DNA of 64,000 bases from Aricia agestis (lineage: Eukaryota > Arthropoda > Insecta > Lepidoptera > Lycaenidae), in the NCBI RefSeq assembly GCF_905147365.1, contig NC_056420.1, positions 9,806,001 to 9,870,000 on the forward strand. Reading direction: 5' to 3'. This document shows positions 42,485-58,000 of this stretch, one piece after another. Each line of letters starts with the position of its first letter. Position 1 is the first letter of the stretch. A model generated the notes under the pieces. That model searched no databases. It was given only the letters and a program-made list of their open reading frames with translations, and had not been told where the DNA came from. The position numbers were made by a program, and so were the translations under genes.

Positions 42485-45076
42485 GAACTCTGGGGTATAA
42501 AGTAAAATAAATATAATTTGATTTGAAATAACCTTTATTTAAAACGATTTTTATAAATTAAAATTAAAACAAAATAAGCATAATATATGAATAACGTTCA
42601 CTAATTACATAAACACAGATGTGTAAACTGTTGAATTATATTAATGTTATAATCATTTTATAATAATTGAAAATTGACTCAAATGTTTGTTTTAACGAAC
42701 AATTATCATAAACATTATATAAATAAAGCTCAAGGTATTGTAAACTAGTTTAACTAACACTGTACTTTACTGTATAGCTTGATGTATCTATAGAAACAAT
42801 TTTTATTTTAAAAAAAGTAAGTAAAAATAATCTTTAGTTTTATCTGGCATTCCTTATAGGCTAGAATATATTTAATACATCAATTTTATTTTTAAAATAG
42901 TATTTTTATTTAGAGTGGCAACACACGAAGGGGGTTTCACACGACAAAAACGGGTTTTAAATTTAAGGGGCGGAACAGCGCATAAATATCTAAACAGTAT
43001 CACGTGCACTTTATATTCGAAAATTTAGAGAACTACTACACTTACAACATCCTAAAAGACCAACTGCAACGGCTAACATAAGGTCAAAAGTGATTGCAAA
43101 GTTTAATAAATGTTAAATTTTCAAATGTTATTTTGAGGACCTTATTACTTGTGAATTATAGATCAATTCTCTACGTGTTCATTAAATATTTTTATGTTAA
43201 TGCTTTTTGTGATATTGTGTGTAATTGTTAATTATTATACTTATAATCTAGCGCCAATAATACCATCATGGTTAAAGCTGATCGTACTCGAAACGTCCAT
43301 TTGGAATAGTTCGGGCACTCCACATTGTATTTTAGTGGCTACTGGCAACTTTTTTTTTTAATTTGGTTTAATTTACAGAAATGCTGCTAATGCGCCAATT
43401 GGAGTAATGGACGGACCGTGTCCGGCCAGCTTTAGACCATAGACAAGGGCCAGTGCACGTGTAATTTTGTATTGTGCGAGTATGTGGTAACTGTTTCGAA
43501 CGAGGGTTTACAACTTTGGCGATAACATAACATTAACCTAAAATTATAAATAGTTAACCAAACAACATTATCTAGGAATAAGTGCCAATTCCATCAACAC
43601 CTGCAAGGTAATCGTTCATTAAAATATATAATTATAATGCCACCTCTCTCATTTCTGATGTTAATGAAAGAGAAGGCATGCTATTCAGATAAACTACTAA
43701 AGTTGATGAAATTGGAACCAAGAATGTCTTTTGATAGCTTGACATTGGTAGAACAGGGATTGTTTTACGTATAATAAGAAGCGTCGAAAAAGGGATCGTG
43801 TAACACGCCTGATTGAGAAGTTTATTGACACAAATTGGGAATGCTTCAATTAAAATGCTCTCTTCCAAAATCAAATTCCCAAAAAGTCTGTAATTACACA
43901 AGTTTTTTTAACAAACAAATCTTAGATGATTAAAAAATCAATAAAAAAGTCAATTCTTAAAAATAAAAATCTCAATCGTAGACGGCGTTTTATGATGCTT
44001 AAGATATAGAACGATAAACACAATATTATATAATTCACTAAAATCGATTATTATAGTCGCAAGACCAATATGATATAACACATTTCCATAATTTAGTGGA
44101 ATAAAATGCTACGCCGACATAGCGTCGGATATATCACAATATAACTATACTAAATGTGGGTAGGTGTAAGAAAAGCAAGGTGTTAAAATATAATACTGAT
44201 AAAGCGCGTATGATTTTATTGCTCCGAAATAATAATGGACGATAGTTAATGTGGGACGAGGCTATATTGCTTTCTAGGTGAAGGTTCAACATTTATATAA
44301 GGCTTCTTATCGATTACATAGATATAGAAACGTTACACGAGTAAGCCACGACAACAAACACGGTAATATCTAAATACAATATGTAAAATATTTATTATGC
44401 GTCAACAAGATAAGGACGTGGGGTTTAATGTTTATATTCAATACGGAATACACTTTCAAATTGTAATCGTCACTCGCTTTCAAAATACGTTAATCACATA
44501 ATATAGATCAAACAAATGTGGCAATAACTTTATAAAATAAATGCAATTAGTAATACATCGTTTGCATTAAACTGAGTGTATTCCGTATAACAACACATAC
44601 TTCCGCCTTATCGGGTTGCTTAGTCTACTATTTGTACGGGTACAATATGTTTCTGTTATAGAAAAGCTATGGTTTCTACTATTTCAATTCTTCGACTTCA
44701 CAACCCAAAGCGTAACCCCACTCCCTAAGCTAAACATTTCGAAGGGCTATTTGACAACTATAAAGGCTCGGACATTCGCCGAATCATAAGTATAGCTTTA
44801 TTGCACTTAACATACATCACATTCCGTACGACGCTACACTAATCATATATCTTAGGCCATTCCCGGGGCACAAATAAATATATAGACACGGGCGAATTCA
44901 ACTAGAAACAACAAAAGATCCATAAACACTTTCCCTCTTACTAATGAGGATATATTACTGCAACGTTTTGACGCTAGAGTGCAGCACCAGCATAAACGGT
45001 AAACAAAAAGTTTTGTTCGATGTTTGACAACGTTTCCGTCGATATTCTGATAAGACGTGTGCAACATGTCAGATTA

Positions 45077-45204
45077 TGCGGGGTTTACGTCGCACGGCGA
45101 AAATCGACTGTCTAAATGGCAATACACCGCGATTTACGCCGCACAGTCGATTTTCGCCGTGCGGCGTAAATCGTGCGGTTATAGTCACCCGTGTAAACCC
45201 CGCA
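45077..45204. mobile_element. 128-bp MITE with TGCGGGGTTTAC termini and TTA duplication
   Basis: TGCGGGGTTTAC (45077) and GTAAACCCCGCA (to 45204) are perfect inverts flanked by TTA (45074-45076, 45205-45207). A second inner inverted repeat, CGCACGGCGAAAATCGACTG, nearly fills the element. Confidence 0.75.
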
Positions 45205-45544
45205 TTATTTAATATATGTGCTAGTAGCACCCTCCGCTCGCGCCGCTCCGACTTTTGCGTAATATTCCCTATTATTTACACAATCACAGATGCTGTCTCC
45301 GTCTAACAGCTGTAATTATCACTTGTTAGACAAGGACAACTTTGAAGCTGTGTAAACATTAGTAAGGAGGTTTATATACACTAAGATACAACATTGCCTA
45401 CTCAGTGACTAGTCTACCGGCGTATGTCGATACACACAACAGCAACAAGATAAATACAGATGCCGGGCCTCGCCCGACCTCCTTTGTAATTATTCTGCAT
45501 CTGAAAACATAATAATCATAATCATAAGTTATAAATAAACATCA

Positions 45545-45690
45545 CTAGCTGTCCCGGTGAACTTCGTGTCACTTTAAAACCTTCCCTGGACTTCTACGAA
45601 TATTTTAAGACTAAAATCAGCCCAATCCGTTCAGCCGTTTTCGAGTTTTAACGCGACTAACACATTTGAAAATCCATTTTTATATATAAG
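45545..45690 (+). repeat. Retroposon tail (ACTAGCTGTCCCGGTGAACT family)
   Basis: A second copy at 48188-48300 shares GTCCCGGTGAACTTCGTGTC, CTTCCCT-GACTTC and the ATTAAAGACTAAAAT-like stretch. This is a common interspersed tail in lepidopteran genomes; exact class uncertain. Confidence 0.5.
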
Positions 45691-46022
45691 ATTGTCATAA
45701 GATGTCTATCTAAATAAATTATTGACTCTAAAGTTTAATGTAACTCGGTCCATAATGTTAAATCTATTGACACACAATATTAAAATCGGATTTGTTGTTT
45801 AGATTCTACATACAAAATGTTGCCACCATCATATTTAGTATTTTATTTTGTAGCCGAGTGATCAATAACAATATAAAAACGAAAGACAGTTTATCGGTCT
45901 ATATTATGGAAACAAAATATATTTGAATGTCTACTGCAACAACAGCTCTCTCTTACCGTTATCTTCGCCGGTTTTATGCAAGACGTACGCAGACAAGTAC
46001 AAGACAGTGTACGTACCTGCAC

Positions 46023-49000
46023 CTAATAGTGCGCGTGATGCAACGGCGGCGCGTCTCTCTCGGGCAACCGCCGCACTTTCATAGTGCCGTCCGCGCCGCA
46101 CGAGAACAGCCGACCGGCATTATCTGTTGATATAAAGTTATGTTTTTCAAATTATATATGTACGTCATTTGGTCGGCTTATGTTAATAATTCAATGTTAG
46201 CTGTGATCGGTCGGATGAGTTTGACGTAACGCGACTAAATTACTTAGATCTGCCTAGCCAGCCTAGGAATCAACTTCGCTGATAGTTTCCTTAATGAATA
46301 GATAAATAAAAAATTGATGTTGGATACGCTATACAATGTTATGTCGTTGTATGATACATTAAAAATAGCTAAACATACATTAGGACATTTTTAGCGTAAG
46401 CACCATAAAGTAATATACCTAGCGGAAGAGAGCAACAATCTCGAGCTGCCAAACGAAACCGAAATTGGTTTACATCTGTATGTAAAAATATGTGTACGTA
46501 TACACTAAAGGCTCCATTCCACCGCGGAGCACGCTGTACACGGTCACGCACACGCGTGGACGTGCACGGATTTATTTCTTTGACTACGTGGGTCAACGTT
46601 TCCACTGCCTATGTACACGCTTCCGTGTATCCCGTGCATACAGGTCAGTTAACAAGAGCTGGTACGTTCACTGCATGCGTAGCGTGGCCAGCGTTGAGCT
46701 ACGTGTGCACCATATTCGAACAAGTTACGCGAGTCAATTCGTGCGTAGCGTGTCCGTGGGTGCAGTGAACACAGTCACATATATTTTCTTACAAAGCCAA
46801 GCTTGACGCACGTGCGTAGCCTTACACAAGCATGATTGAACATGAATTCTACGAGATTAAATTGTCAACGTACCGATAAGTGCCGACTTGACGTCAAAAA
46901 AAGAGTTCTGCTGTCATGTATCACACATCTCTTTTTTTTAAATCTAGACAAGAAAGGACTTTATCGTAGAACGTTACTAATAGTGACATCTCGCTTGCTC
47001 AGACCTCTGTTTCTCTATTCCGCTAGGTATATTAACTTTATGGTAAGCACTGAGTAACTATTTTTATAAGGTAGATAAAATTTAACGTTACAGCTTACTA
47101 TATCCATCAACATATAGTGCGTCAAGAATGTCTAAGCAATAGCAACACTCTTTTGACATTTGTCCCTTTGTTGTATCAATACTCTATGACATAAAATTTA
47201 CAAAACAAAGATTTTCAATTTGCTTAAATTTAGTTTTACAATGTGAAAACTACATGTTACTGTGATTAATATTAATAATTAAAGTGAAAGACGAGTCATA
47301 GTGCTGAAAATTTGAAGATTTTCATTGAAGAAAAATAGTAATACGCGAAAATATCACTGAAATTCTCGCGTCCATATTTTCGATTCTGATCGCACAATCG
47401 CCATAGTAGCAGGTAATTAAGAGTTTGTTTTATCAATTTTATTTGTTTATTTTATTGTATAATGCAATTCTAAATAGCCTGAGTAAGTATTATGTGGTAT
47501 AATAAACAACAATTTACTTAAACCTTATGTTTACGTAAACAATGAACTGTCAAAGAAATCTATCATATAACGCGCCTATCAATGATTGATACTTTGACTT
47601 AGGTGCTTTGCGTAATTATGTATCTTAGACGTAGGTATATAAAATTCTCGTGTCACAGTGTATGTGCTTAACTCCTTTAACACGTTGATGCAGCGTAATA
47701 TAATATTATAATTATTACGTTTTATGTTAACAGGTAGCAGAAAAAGCGTTTAACGAAATAACCGAAATGACTGGGAGAATTTATGCTATCATTTTGAAAC
47801 ACTGAAAATAAATACAAAGAGTGGGAATTAACCCTTTATTAGGATATCCTAAATTCAATATTGAAGAGCTGATTATTATTGAAGATGAAAGTGCCTCTTC
47901 ACTGTGACACCACTGCTGTAACTACATGGATCTAGAAAGTGGCGATGATTCTGTTTCCGGCTGCATTGTAGAATATTATTTGGATGATCACATTTTATTA
48001 AAATAACAAAACCCTGTTTTTCACTTATTTATTTTTTGTATTTTCTTAAATAAGTAGTTCCATAATAAAAAAGGAGTGAGCTTCTCTCAGCTCTCACTGG
48101 TCATCAAAGTAGCTCTGCAGCTTTCAGGGAGAGGGTACTTAAATAACAGGTGTTATAAATTCATAATAATATGTAGCAGCACTAGTGACTAGATGTCCCG
48201 GTGAACTTCGTGTCACTTATAAGCCTTCCCTAGACTTCCAGGAATATTAATTAAAGACTAAAATTAGCCACACCAGTTCAACCGTTTAATCGAGTTATTG
48301 CATTTTTTATACAGTCCGTCAAGAAAGTGAAGAAATCAAAAAGTGGCAACATCGTAGTGTCATTTCTTTTTAGGGTTCCGTACCCAGAGGGTAAAAACAG
48401 AACCCTATTACTGAGTCTTTCTGTCCGTCTGTCCATCTGTCTCCAGGCTGTAACTCAAGAACGGTAATAGCTAGAGAGTTGAAATTTTCATAGACTATGT
48501 ATTTCTGTTGCCGCTATAACAAAAAATACTAAAAACAAAATAAATTAAATATTTAAGGGGGGCTCCGATACAACAAACATAATTTTTCAAACATTTTTTG
48601 CTCGGTAACAATGATGACAACAAGTAGGCACTTGAAATTTTCACAAAGGCCATAATTATATGTGTTATGTAATAATTATTAATAATATTTAAATAAAATA
48701 AAAATTTAAGGGGGGCTCCCATACAAAAACACAATTTTGGCTGATTTTTGCTCTATAACGGTACGGTACCCTTCGTTTGCAAGTCCGACTCGCACTTGAC
48801 TGATTATTTCTTAGATTGATTTGAAAGGGATGACACTACAATGTTCTTTTTAATTTCTTCACTTTCTTGACAGAGACAGACTATGACATATACAAAGATT
48901 ATAATAGGTACTTTACATAGATTAGATTGTTTCTTGTAATGTCGTAAATTAAACACACAATATAACTACATCATAATTATTTCAAATTTTCTTAACTACA

Positions 49001-52000
49001 TAATATATATAAATCATAATATTTACAACGTGTTTTTAAACTGTATTTAATATAAAGTATCAAAATCTTTTATAGTGACTGGATACAGTGTGGCCATAAG
49101 AGGCCACACCGGAAACAAGTGGCGACTCTATTAATGTCGTGACTTTTTTGACGGGCTATACACAATTGGATTGTCTTATATTAGGTTCTAATTTATCTTG
49201 ACTTTTTATTTTATCAATCTTACCAATATAAATCTGCGTGACACCCTGTCCGATGTGCTTGAAGAACGAACTGCGTGCGTGCTCGCCCGCAAACGTGTGT
49301 AGTAGCTGGTGCGTCGTCAGTGAGTATACCTGCAATACAGACGACACTGATGAATATAGGGATATTTACGAGTTTATTTAGCTATAATTAAAACTAACCA
49401 ATGACCAAATAGTAAGCAGGGAAGTGGGCAGCGCAAGAATGTAAATAGTCACTAGCGCTGCCATGCTGCTGCCGCTGCCCGACGCGGCAAGTAGAGAGCC
49501 GAGTGTAAACGCTCACTCGCGTCGTTACTGCCGCAGAAGTTTTCAGGGCAATATTGCTGGCAGCGCGAGTAGCAGTCGCTGATTATAAACGTCCCAGAAC
49601 ATAAAATATAACGTATAAATACCTTGATATCACCGTCCGCGGCGCCAATAGCATAGCAGTCCTCTCTCGGTGCGAGTGCGACGCACTTGATGGGGGCGTG
49701 ATGTGCGTGCAGCTTGTGTCGCGGCGCGCGCGCACGCACGTCCCACACGAGCACATCGCCGCGCCGCCCGCACGAGACAAGCGCGCCCGCACCCCCAGCC
49801 CACGCCACGCACGCTGCGCCGCCCTCGTGACACGTCCATGCTAGACAAGAAAACGAATGTAAGTTAGTTCACAATAACAAAAAAAAAAATGACGTTTGCG
49901 TAATTTTTTTTTGAGAGTAAACTGTATTGAGAAAACGGATGACTTACTTACTGGCCACAGTCTGGTATCAGAGTAGTAAATTTGTATTTCTCATTTTAAA
50001 CAACACGTAAAAACTTACGAGCAATTCAGACTTTGATCTGTTTTATTGAAATACAAGATATAATGTTAAAAATTGTCGACTTAGTACTTACATACTACTA
50101 AGGCTTTTTTGACTGGCATCAACGTGTCCCAAACTGCGACGTTTTTACTTTCTGAACTGTGGCCCGCTGAAAATTAATTATTTTTTAAATATATATTATA
50201 ATCTTGTAATTATTATTATTTATATGCAATAGTCCATACTAAGTATAATAGTACGTACACCCATACGATTTTTTTTAACCATTCCATAACAAAGGCTGAG
50301 ATACGTACCAGTGGCGACTAAACTGCAAGAGCCCAGGAACACGAAATCGCTTATGCCTTTACTGTGACATTGGTGCGTCTGGAAAAGAGATCGAGCCCAT
50401 TTTTAATATCGTACAAGACATTATATCTGCTTGAATAGTTTAATTATTATAATAATATAAAGCTTAAAATATTTTAGATTTTTCTTTATTCTTTTGTAAA
50501 TTTAGTTTTGAGCACAATAAGTCACTAAATAAATAAAAAAAAATGCGAATTCATGAGTTCGAACTACACACACGGTGTATAATGCGTGTATCAATCGTAA
50601 TTACTAAAACCGAAGTGACGCATATTTTGAGGCGCACGCTCGTGACCTTGGGTGCAATGACGGCACACGATCGGTACTCACGAAGAACGGTCGCGGCGAG
50701 GCGTGGCTGTCGCCGCCGGCGCTCGGGTGCAGCTGCCACAGCGCCAGGTTGCCGTCCGCGTCCGCCGCCGCGAACTTGTTGCCGTAGTCGCTGAAGCGCA
50801 CGCGCGTGACCTTGGCGAACGCACCCGGCGCTCGCGGCGACCACACGCACGACGGATGGCCCCACTCCCAGAGCTGGACCGAGCCGTCCGCGCCGCCAGT
50901 TAGATCTGTAATATAACTGTTCGTAAGCTCTTCAACACACAATTTATGATCCCAGTTAGGGTCAATTCAGAATGCAACGCGACGCGTAGATACATTTATA
51001 AATTTGTACAGAATTGATAGACTTCAATTGCGTGAGACGTCTTGCAAATCTGTTAAATACATACAAATTAAGAAATGCATCTGTACGCGTCGCGTTGCGG
51101 TCTGAATTGACCCTCAGACGCAGCTATTGGAAATATTATCCAATTAAAATAATAATTATGTCGTAGAGGTCTGTAATACAAGATTTATAACCTCTTCAAC
51201 GTACAAATTATTTATGATCCCCGTTAGACGCAGTTATCGGATTTTTTTGCGAATTACAATTATTATTGTAGCTTTTCCTGCGTTTAATAATTATCTTTCA
51301 ATCCTTTATGAACCAATCTTCGCTTCAGTGGGTCGAGTCATTTTATACAAGGATTGTATTTACTTACATAAAGGTTGCGATGGATGGGCCGCCATTCGTT
51401 TAATGTTGTCAATTTTGTGTTTCAGCACCTACAAACGTATGTGATTAGTACTTAAAATAAAATTCGTGTGTTAATGATTCAGAAGGAAAAAAATATGATG
51501 TGACATTTGAAAATTTAAAAAATAAATACTTATGGTAGGTATTTAATTTAAAATTTTAAAGTAACTAAAAACTTAATTATATTTTAGCTAAGTAAAAACT
51601 AATAAATAATAAAACACAACTGCAAAAATTCCCAAGCCAACATGAACACACATACGCACATCTAATAGCGAGCGCTTAAAACAAAAATAATAAAAAATAT
51701 TTACATCGACAATTACAAGGAATCAAAATCGAAAAATGAAAAACGAGTGAGTAAACCAAAACAGGTAAAGAAAATTCGGAGGATGAGCAATTATTTACAT
51801 CGAATAAAAAAAGTATGAATTGGGGGAATTGAATGAGTGAATGTGCTACTGAATGAACCAAAAACAAAATCGGGGTTCTATGGTCTATGGTTGTCTATGG
51901 TTGCGACTGACCGGTTTCATGAGAAGCTTGGAGCGATGCAGCACCAGACGACAGTATTTTGCATCGTGGCAACCCGGGAACTGCAGACCCTTAACCTGCA

Positions 52001-55000
52001 GTCAATATTTGGTTACGCCCACCACCAAAAAGGTTGCCTTACGGTCACACAGGAGATCTTATAAGAGATCCTTTGTCACTTGCTGCATATCTTCAATGGA
52101 GGATTAAGGAACGAATTCATAAGCTTCAAGTCACTCCGATGAAGCACTCAAAGGTTTAAATAAATATTATTTACTTGTTATTAGTATTAGTATTTTAGTA
52201 GTAGTTAGTAGTGTTAGTACTGAGTTAATAAGCAAAGCTCTAAGGCAGCCCGCAAAATGTTCACGTACACACACCCGTATCCTCAACCAAAACGTCCACT
52301 GAACGAATGAATGAATTCTATAATAAAGAAGGACTAATGTAGCACTTTGAGACATATACCAAATGAAAGGGCTTGAAAAATTAAACATTTTATTTTATGA
52401 CGAAAAGTTTAGGGGAAAAAAAAAACTTTCTTACCTTCTACCCTCGTTAACTTTTTTCTCCCATGGTTTAGAGATTTTAAGTCATACAATAAAATGTTCA
52501 TCTTTTTAGGCCCTTTCATTTGATATATTATTATATGTGGATGTGCTGCAGCTTGGGTACGGCTTCCATATAAAAATGCCCCTTGTTCTTTAGATTATTA
52601 TCGTCGATAGTTTTATAACGATATATTTTATCATATTTATCAACGCTATTGAAATTACTTTTATTGTTTTAACATGTCTTAACAGCACGTAGAGGCAAAA
52701 TCAAAATATAAAAACCAGTTATTGGAGCACAAAATCCCTAAAATACAGCAATTTTACTCGAAAACCTACTAAACTCAATTTGGAATTTTTATATCAGTAT
52801 AAAGAAAAAATATTTCTTTTTTTAACACTTTTTATAGTACTTGTGTGTGATGTTGATGTAAATGAACTCACTTAGAAATCGTTAATAATCCTTTTATTGT
52901 CCACACCACCACTAAACGTCACACTGTTGTTCATAAGCACAGAAGGATATGGATTACAAATCGGAGAAAGTCAGTAAGTAACAGGGGCCGTACCACGAAA
53001 TCGTTTTGAGACTCAAACAATCGTACGAGAATGCCGCGTCCTATACTCTAACAAACGAGAAATTACGTTGTTAGAGCGGGACGCGGCATTCTCATCCGAT
53101 TGTTTGAGTCTCAAAACGGCTTCGTAGTAGACCTACTGTATAGAAAGGAAGAATAACAATTATGAGCGTTTTGATTAAGCGAAGAAATAGATATAGCATC
53201 CGCGTCACAAAAGCGTATATAGCAGACTGGTCAAGCGAGCGGGCGCAGCCGGCGGCGTGCGTCGGGGCGGCGACTAGCCGCTTCTCGGACGCACTCCTCG
53301 CACTTGTATGCTCCGTCTCATTGACATCACTGCATTCACTTGTCGTACGCGGTTCCATACTACGGTTTAGGACAACGGCACGGCACGGCACGGCACGTAA
53401 TCCGCATGGTTTTAGTTATTAATTAATCTTGTACATAAGGTTTTATATTACTAATATAATTTTAGTGTTACAAATATAATTTTGTATATACACTAATTAG
53501 TGTAAATATGTAAATAATAATTTCAGTGTAAAAAGAAGTTTTATTGAATATAATAATTGCTTTAAAATAATAAATATATAGTAGGAGAATCCCTACACTT
53601 TTTTTACTATTTGTTGTTTTGTCTATGGATTTAAACGAAAATGTCGAAAAAAGTGTTTTTTTTTCATTCATTCATTCATTCAGCGACACACAAAGGAATA
53701 TTCGTTAAACCGTGCACGTACTGTGACAACATACGCTTCTTGGCCAGTTGGTTTTGTTAGGCTTGGCTGCCGCTCGTGCTGTAATATATCGTACATAGGA
53801 TTATATCCTGCTAGACGTTTCTTAATCTAAAACACATCGAGCACATATCCCAATAAATTCGTAATAGCTTTCATTTGGAATAAGTTTTTTTCTGTCAGGG
53901 TTTTTTAACCTTTTCAGAGGTCATCGACTACTTTTTAGACTCGCTCACATGTAGCACCGTATATAGCGACGAAAAAGGAATCTAAACTTACATTTAAGGT
54001 TTTTACGCAGGTGGCGTTGACTGAACTGATGATGTAAACTCGAAAAATCTGACTGTCATATTATAAGTCAGTTCCATAATATTTTCAAAATTAACATGAA
54101 ACTTCACAAAATTACTGTTTCGACTATTACGCCTTTATGGGATATTTACTCGATAAAGTATTAATGTTAATGGTTATGGTTAATTCGTATTAAACGTATC
54201 GAGCCTTATTACAGTATAATATTATACAATAAAATGTAACACGTTATTATACTTACGACGCTCGCACCGCGGCCCGTCTGGCTCGCCATACCGATCGGTA
54301 CTTGAGGTGCGTTGGGATTCAGCGGTGAACTGTTGCCCGTGCCAGGTACGGAACCGTTGTTCGGTCTGGGAGAAAAAAATCAGTAAGTTATGTGGGCTGT
54401 ATAAAATCTAGATTATTATTGATGATGATGGCCATATGACCCTCTTTACCCATCAAGCCCAAACGGCCATCGGCGGCCGCGTAACAATTGAATAGCTATG
54501 CTTTAGTGCGTACGCGTACACGCAGCATACGTACGTATACGCAAACCCGTACGCACACACTTACCTATCATGGTGCTGTATAAGCAGGAATCCCGTGTCG
54601 GGTAACGCGGCGGGATCGCTGCTAAGCGCGAGTAGATCGACTTCGCACTCTTCAGCCCAGGCCGCGTCGCCTCGCAGCAGTAGCGAGACGTCCATCTCCT
54701 GCACTTCGCGTGCCGTCGCCACAGCTAGTAAACCGCCGCCAACCTAGACAGGTTATGAGTTTTTACAGTCGAAATGAAGTTTGCGTTATGTACGCTTAAG
54801 CTTTTATATTAATTGCGCGAAATAAGGTTTGCAATTGAAATAGCAAATTATTAACTTGTCTTTAAATACATTTTTTAATTTAATAAAGTTATACCATAAT
54901 TAGAAGTTTTAGCTTCCACATTGATCGAGAAGAAATGATGCAAATAAAATTAATAGGTCTAGAAATCTTTAAGCATTTGAATTCCCAATAATTCAACAAT

Positions 55001-58000
55001 AGCTTTATTTAGTAACTGGCGACAATCGTTTTCGTTGCTATTCTGAGTCCATATTTACATATTATTTACTAAATTAATATCAACCTATTTTACAAACATG
55101 AACTAAAGATACCATGACATTCAATCCTCGATTAACTTAACACATAGACTGACGCAAACGCCTTACCCTATTAAGACAGAATGCGGCAATGGAGTCCTGC
55201 TCCTTGTGAATAATCCGCACGGGGCTGTGCAGATCGTCGGGCCGCGAGCGAGCGTGCGGTACGCAACCGGACTTCTCGTCCACAGCGTCTACGGATACCG
55301 ACTGCGCGCGACGTCGCGAGAACACTGCCTTTATGAACACTTCCTGCAAATGTCATTTTAGTTCAAATAAGTTCACTTCGTCTGAATCATATCAATTCAA
55401 AGTTCTCTAAAAGTTGGGCCATGATGGATAATAATTAGTCGCATGATCGGTTTTAATTGCGCGTAGCGTAGACAGCTGCGCAATCGTGGTTGCAATCATT
55501 ACGCATTTACTGTTTGGCCATCATACCCTAACACGCGGAGGCCACAAGAGTTAAATATCTACTAATCATGTTATTTCGATGGGCCATAGCAATTCCTTAC
55601 CGTAACTAATTCTTGTCTGACTAGGAAATTCCAGAGACGGCGAGCCGGCGCCGTGCTGAATAACGCTGAATTGAACGGTGTGTTGTGCTTTTCCAGTAAA
55701 CATCTGAAACAAAGTATTGTTATCTTGCTAGCTGTGGTTGTGTGCTGTAGATCCAGTGCACTAGTAACACTAGTATGCGAACGCACTGCTGTTAGTTAGC
55801 ATTAATGCCGATGATGATTATTTTCTATTTATCAATGATTTTGCTGTATACTCCCCACCTGAGGAATTAGTCGGAGCTGTGCGCATCCAGCGACGTTAGC
55901 TGCTGCTTTAATCTTATTGATGATAATGATGATGATGATTACCTGTACTTGTTGATAGGCGGTCCTGAAGTAATCTGGTCGGGGAAACATCCCGGGATAT
56001 AATCTGGGGGCGGCGCACGCACATCTAGCGTCTCGGTTAACTGCTGCTGCCACTGCTCCGCGCGACGCAGCGCGGCGTGCACGGTGGGACTGGTCGTTGC
56101 TAGCTCTGTTATAAATTATATTAAGTAAATATTATTTATTAAAATATGACTGTTTTCAAAATATTCTTTTGCTGTTGGCAGTTTATAACAATAAGTCAAT
56201 GAAATATGTTAAGTTTGTCTGTGGCTTTGTACGCGTCGCAAAAACGGTTTATCAGATTTAAATTAAACACTAATATGACCACTGACCAACCTCTAAAACT
56301 GATTGAAAAAGCGTGTTAATTCGTCCCAACTCCTAGGATATTTGCCATGGATACGCAAATGCGTACTAATTGGGTTTCAAATATTATGTGTCTATTCTAG
56401 TCATAGATATCTATGTATTCCTCACCTGACATCTCAATACCGCACAGCTGCAGGAAATGCTGCAGCTTGTGCTGAGCCAGCCTCAATACCGCTACTCGCA
56501 TCACGAGCCACGAGTAAGAATCCGGGTCGGAGTGCTCCGTATTCGTGTACTTCCGCTTCTCAGTCCTAGAAGATCATCAAGAATAAGAGAGTGACAAAAT
56601 TGAAATGTCGCAATTAGCACTGACGCGTTCGTACCAACTTGAACCCAGCTTAACCGTTGTTGGTAGAGCTTGTCCAACTAAAAATGAAGAAGCGGCATTT
56701 CGTGTTAGACAAGCTCTAAGTGTTCCACTCTATTCTAAAGTCGGCACTACATTATAGGCGAACGCGTTGGCCGGCGCGCTGGCCCAATGTGTAGAACAGG
56801 CGAAATACTTACCGCCAACGCGCGAACGTCCGTTCTACACATTGGACCAGCGCGCCGGCCAATGCGTCGGCCAACGTGTTCGCCTTATATGTCGCGCCGA
56901 CATTAAATACAAAAAAATCTTTTAATTTTTTACGTACTTAAGTATTTATATTGGTTCAATAATAATTTATGGAATCACTTGTTACGCACTTAGTTATTGA
57001 GGTGTCGAATATGTCATCGTCATCTTCATCACTGCCTTCCACTTCAGCATCCTCGCCGCCGGACTCAGCCGAATCGTAGTCGTCTCTCTCCGGGTCCTGT
57101 TCTGCAGTAGGCTAGAAAGAGACAAACATATGAATAAGTAGCTGCTACAACAATTAATCAACAGTGAAATTCATACCAGATACAGAGAAATTCATCCGTT
57201 GACCAAAAGCCAGTTGTTTCTTTTACACACGTTTACACACTGTTACGATTAGTGAACAGAAAATATTTTAGGCTTTAAAATGTGTTTATGTTGCAAAAAC
57301 TACAACGAAAAATTTTAAGATAACAATTCATTATGGTCGAAAAATAGTCACCTTGGTCAGTAGATACGTCAGTATACTGCACATAGGAGGCACGAATTGC
57401 TCTCTGTACGTAGGACGGCCCTCCTGTATGTTCTTGTGTGGCGCGGTTGGCCCCAAACCCAGCAGCCTCATGTGCAGTAGCGCCCTCTTCTCTCGCAGCG
57501 ACGACCAAACCGACGTGCCCTCGGTTCTTTCCACTAGTTTCGGCTATATCATAAAAACGTATAATTACACTCTTCTTATTTTATTTTCAGTTGATTAATA
57601 AAAAATATGAAATGCAATAATTATGCCCATTGTAATATTTATCATGTAATTTTAAACTTATCATTCGATTACAGGATTCTTATATGAAGTTATGTTTACT
57701 CCGCCGCCAACGCCTTGCCTAGTAGGGCGAGAAAAACGGCATAGGTTCTCAGCCATATCAAAAAAAATAACATTGAAAAATTACCTGTGGCGGCGCAGGC
57801 GCAGTAGTCAGCAGTCTTCGCACGCCGCCTCCGAACAACCGTGCGTGCGCACGCTCGTCCGGTGCGTGCGCGGCTAATCTGTACAGTAAATGTGCGTCGC
57901 GCGCCGCTAACGCCCAGCCAAGTAGCGCGAGGTATACCGCACAAAATGCCTCAGCTAATAATACGGCTAATCGTGGTGCATCTTCTTCCTCAGCCGCGCG

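Larger units (their letters stand above)
42530..46022 (-). other. Possible long 3' UTR of Rbcn-3A
   Basis: No exon-like ORF is present between the Rbcn-3A stop (46023-46025) and IARS1. A minus-strand AATAAA (TTTATT at 42534-42539) could end a 3.5-kb 3' UTR. The stretch is AT-rich and has few transposons apart from the MITE at 45077-45204 and a retroposon tail at 45545-45690, in contrast to neighbouring introns. Transcription is inferred, not shown, and a nearer poly(A) site is possible. Confidence 0.35.
51429..54256. other. Rbcn-3A intron (2.8 kb)
   Basis: Contains the inverted repeats at 52350-52531 and 52988-53131, and GC-rich sequence at 53225-53400 that is open on both strands but does not fit between the flanking phase-0 exons. 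The rest is AT-rich. Confidence 0.55.

Noticed and set aside
46490..46806. Two overlapping plus-strand ORFs of about 100 codons
   Set aside because: They lie in the last Rbcn-3A intron, show no domain and have no splice partners; treated as chance openings.
50543..50903. Plus-strand ORFs opposite the WD40 exons
   Set aside because: Shadows of the GC-rich minus-strand exon 50905-50682, whose frame and splice sites are well supported.
53092..53422. GC-rich ORFs on both strands resembling an Rbcn-3A exon
   Set aside because: The exon ending at 54257 (phase 0) joins perfectly to the exon starting at 51428, and no similarity to the DmX family is seen in this stretch.
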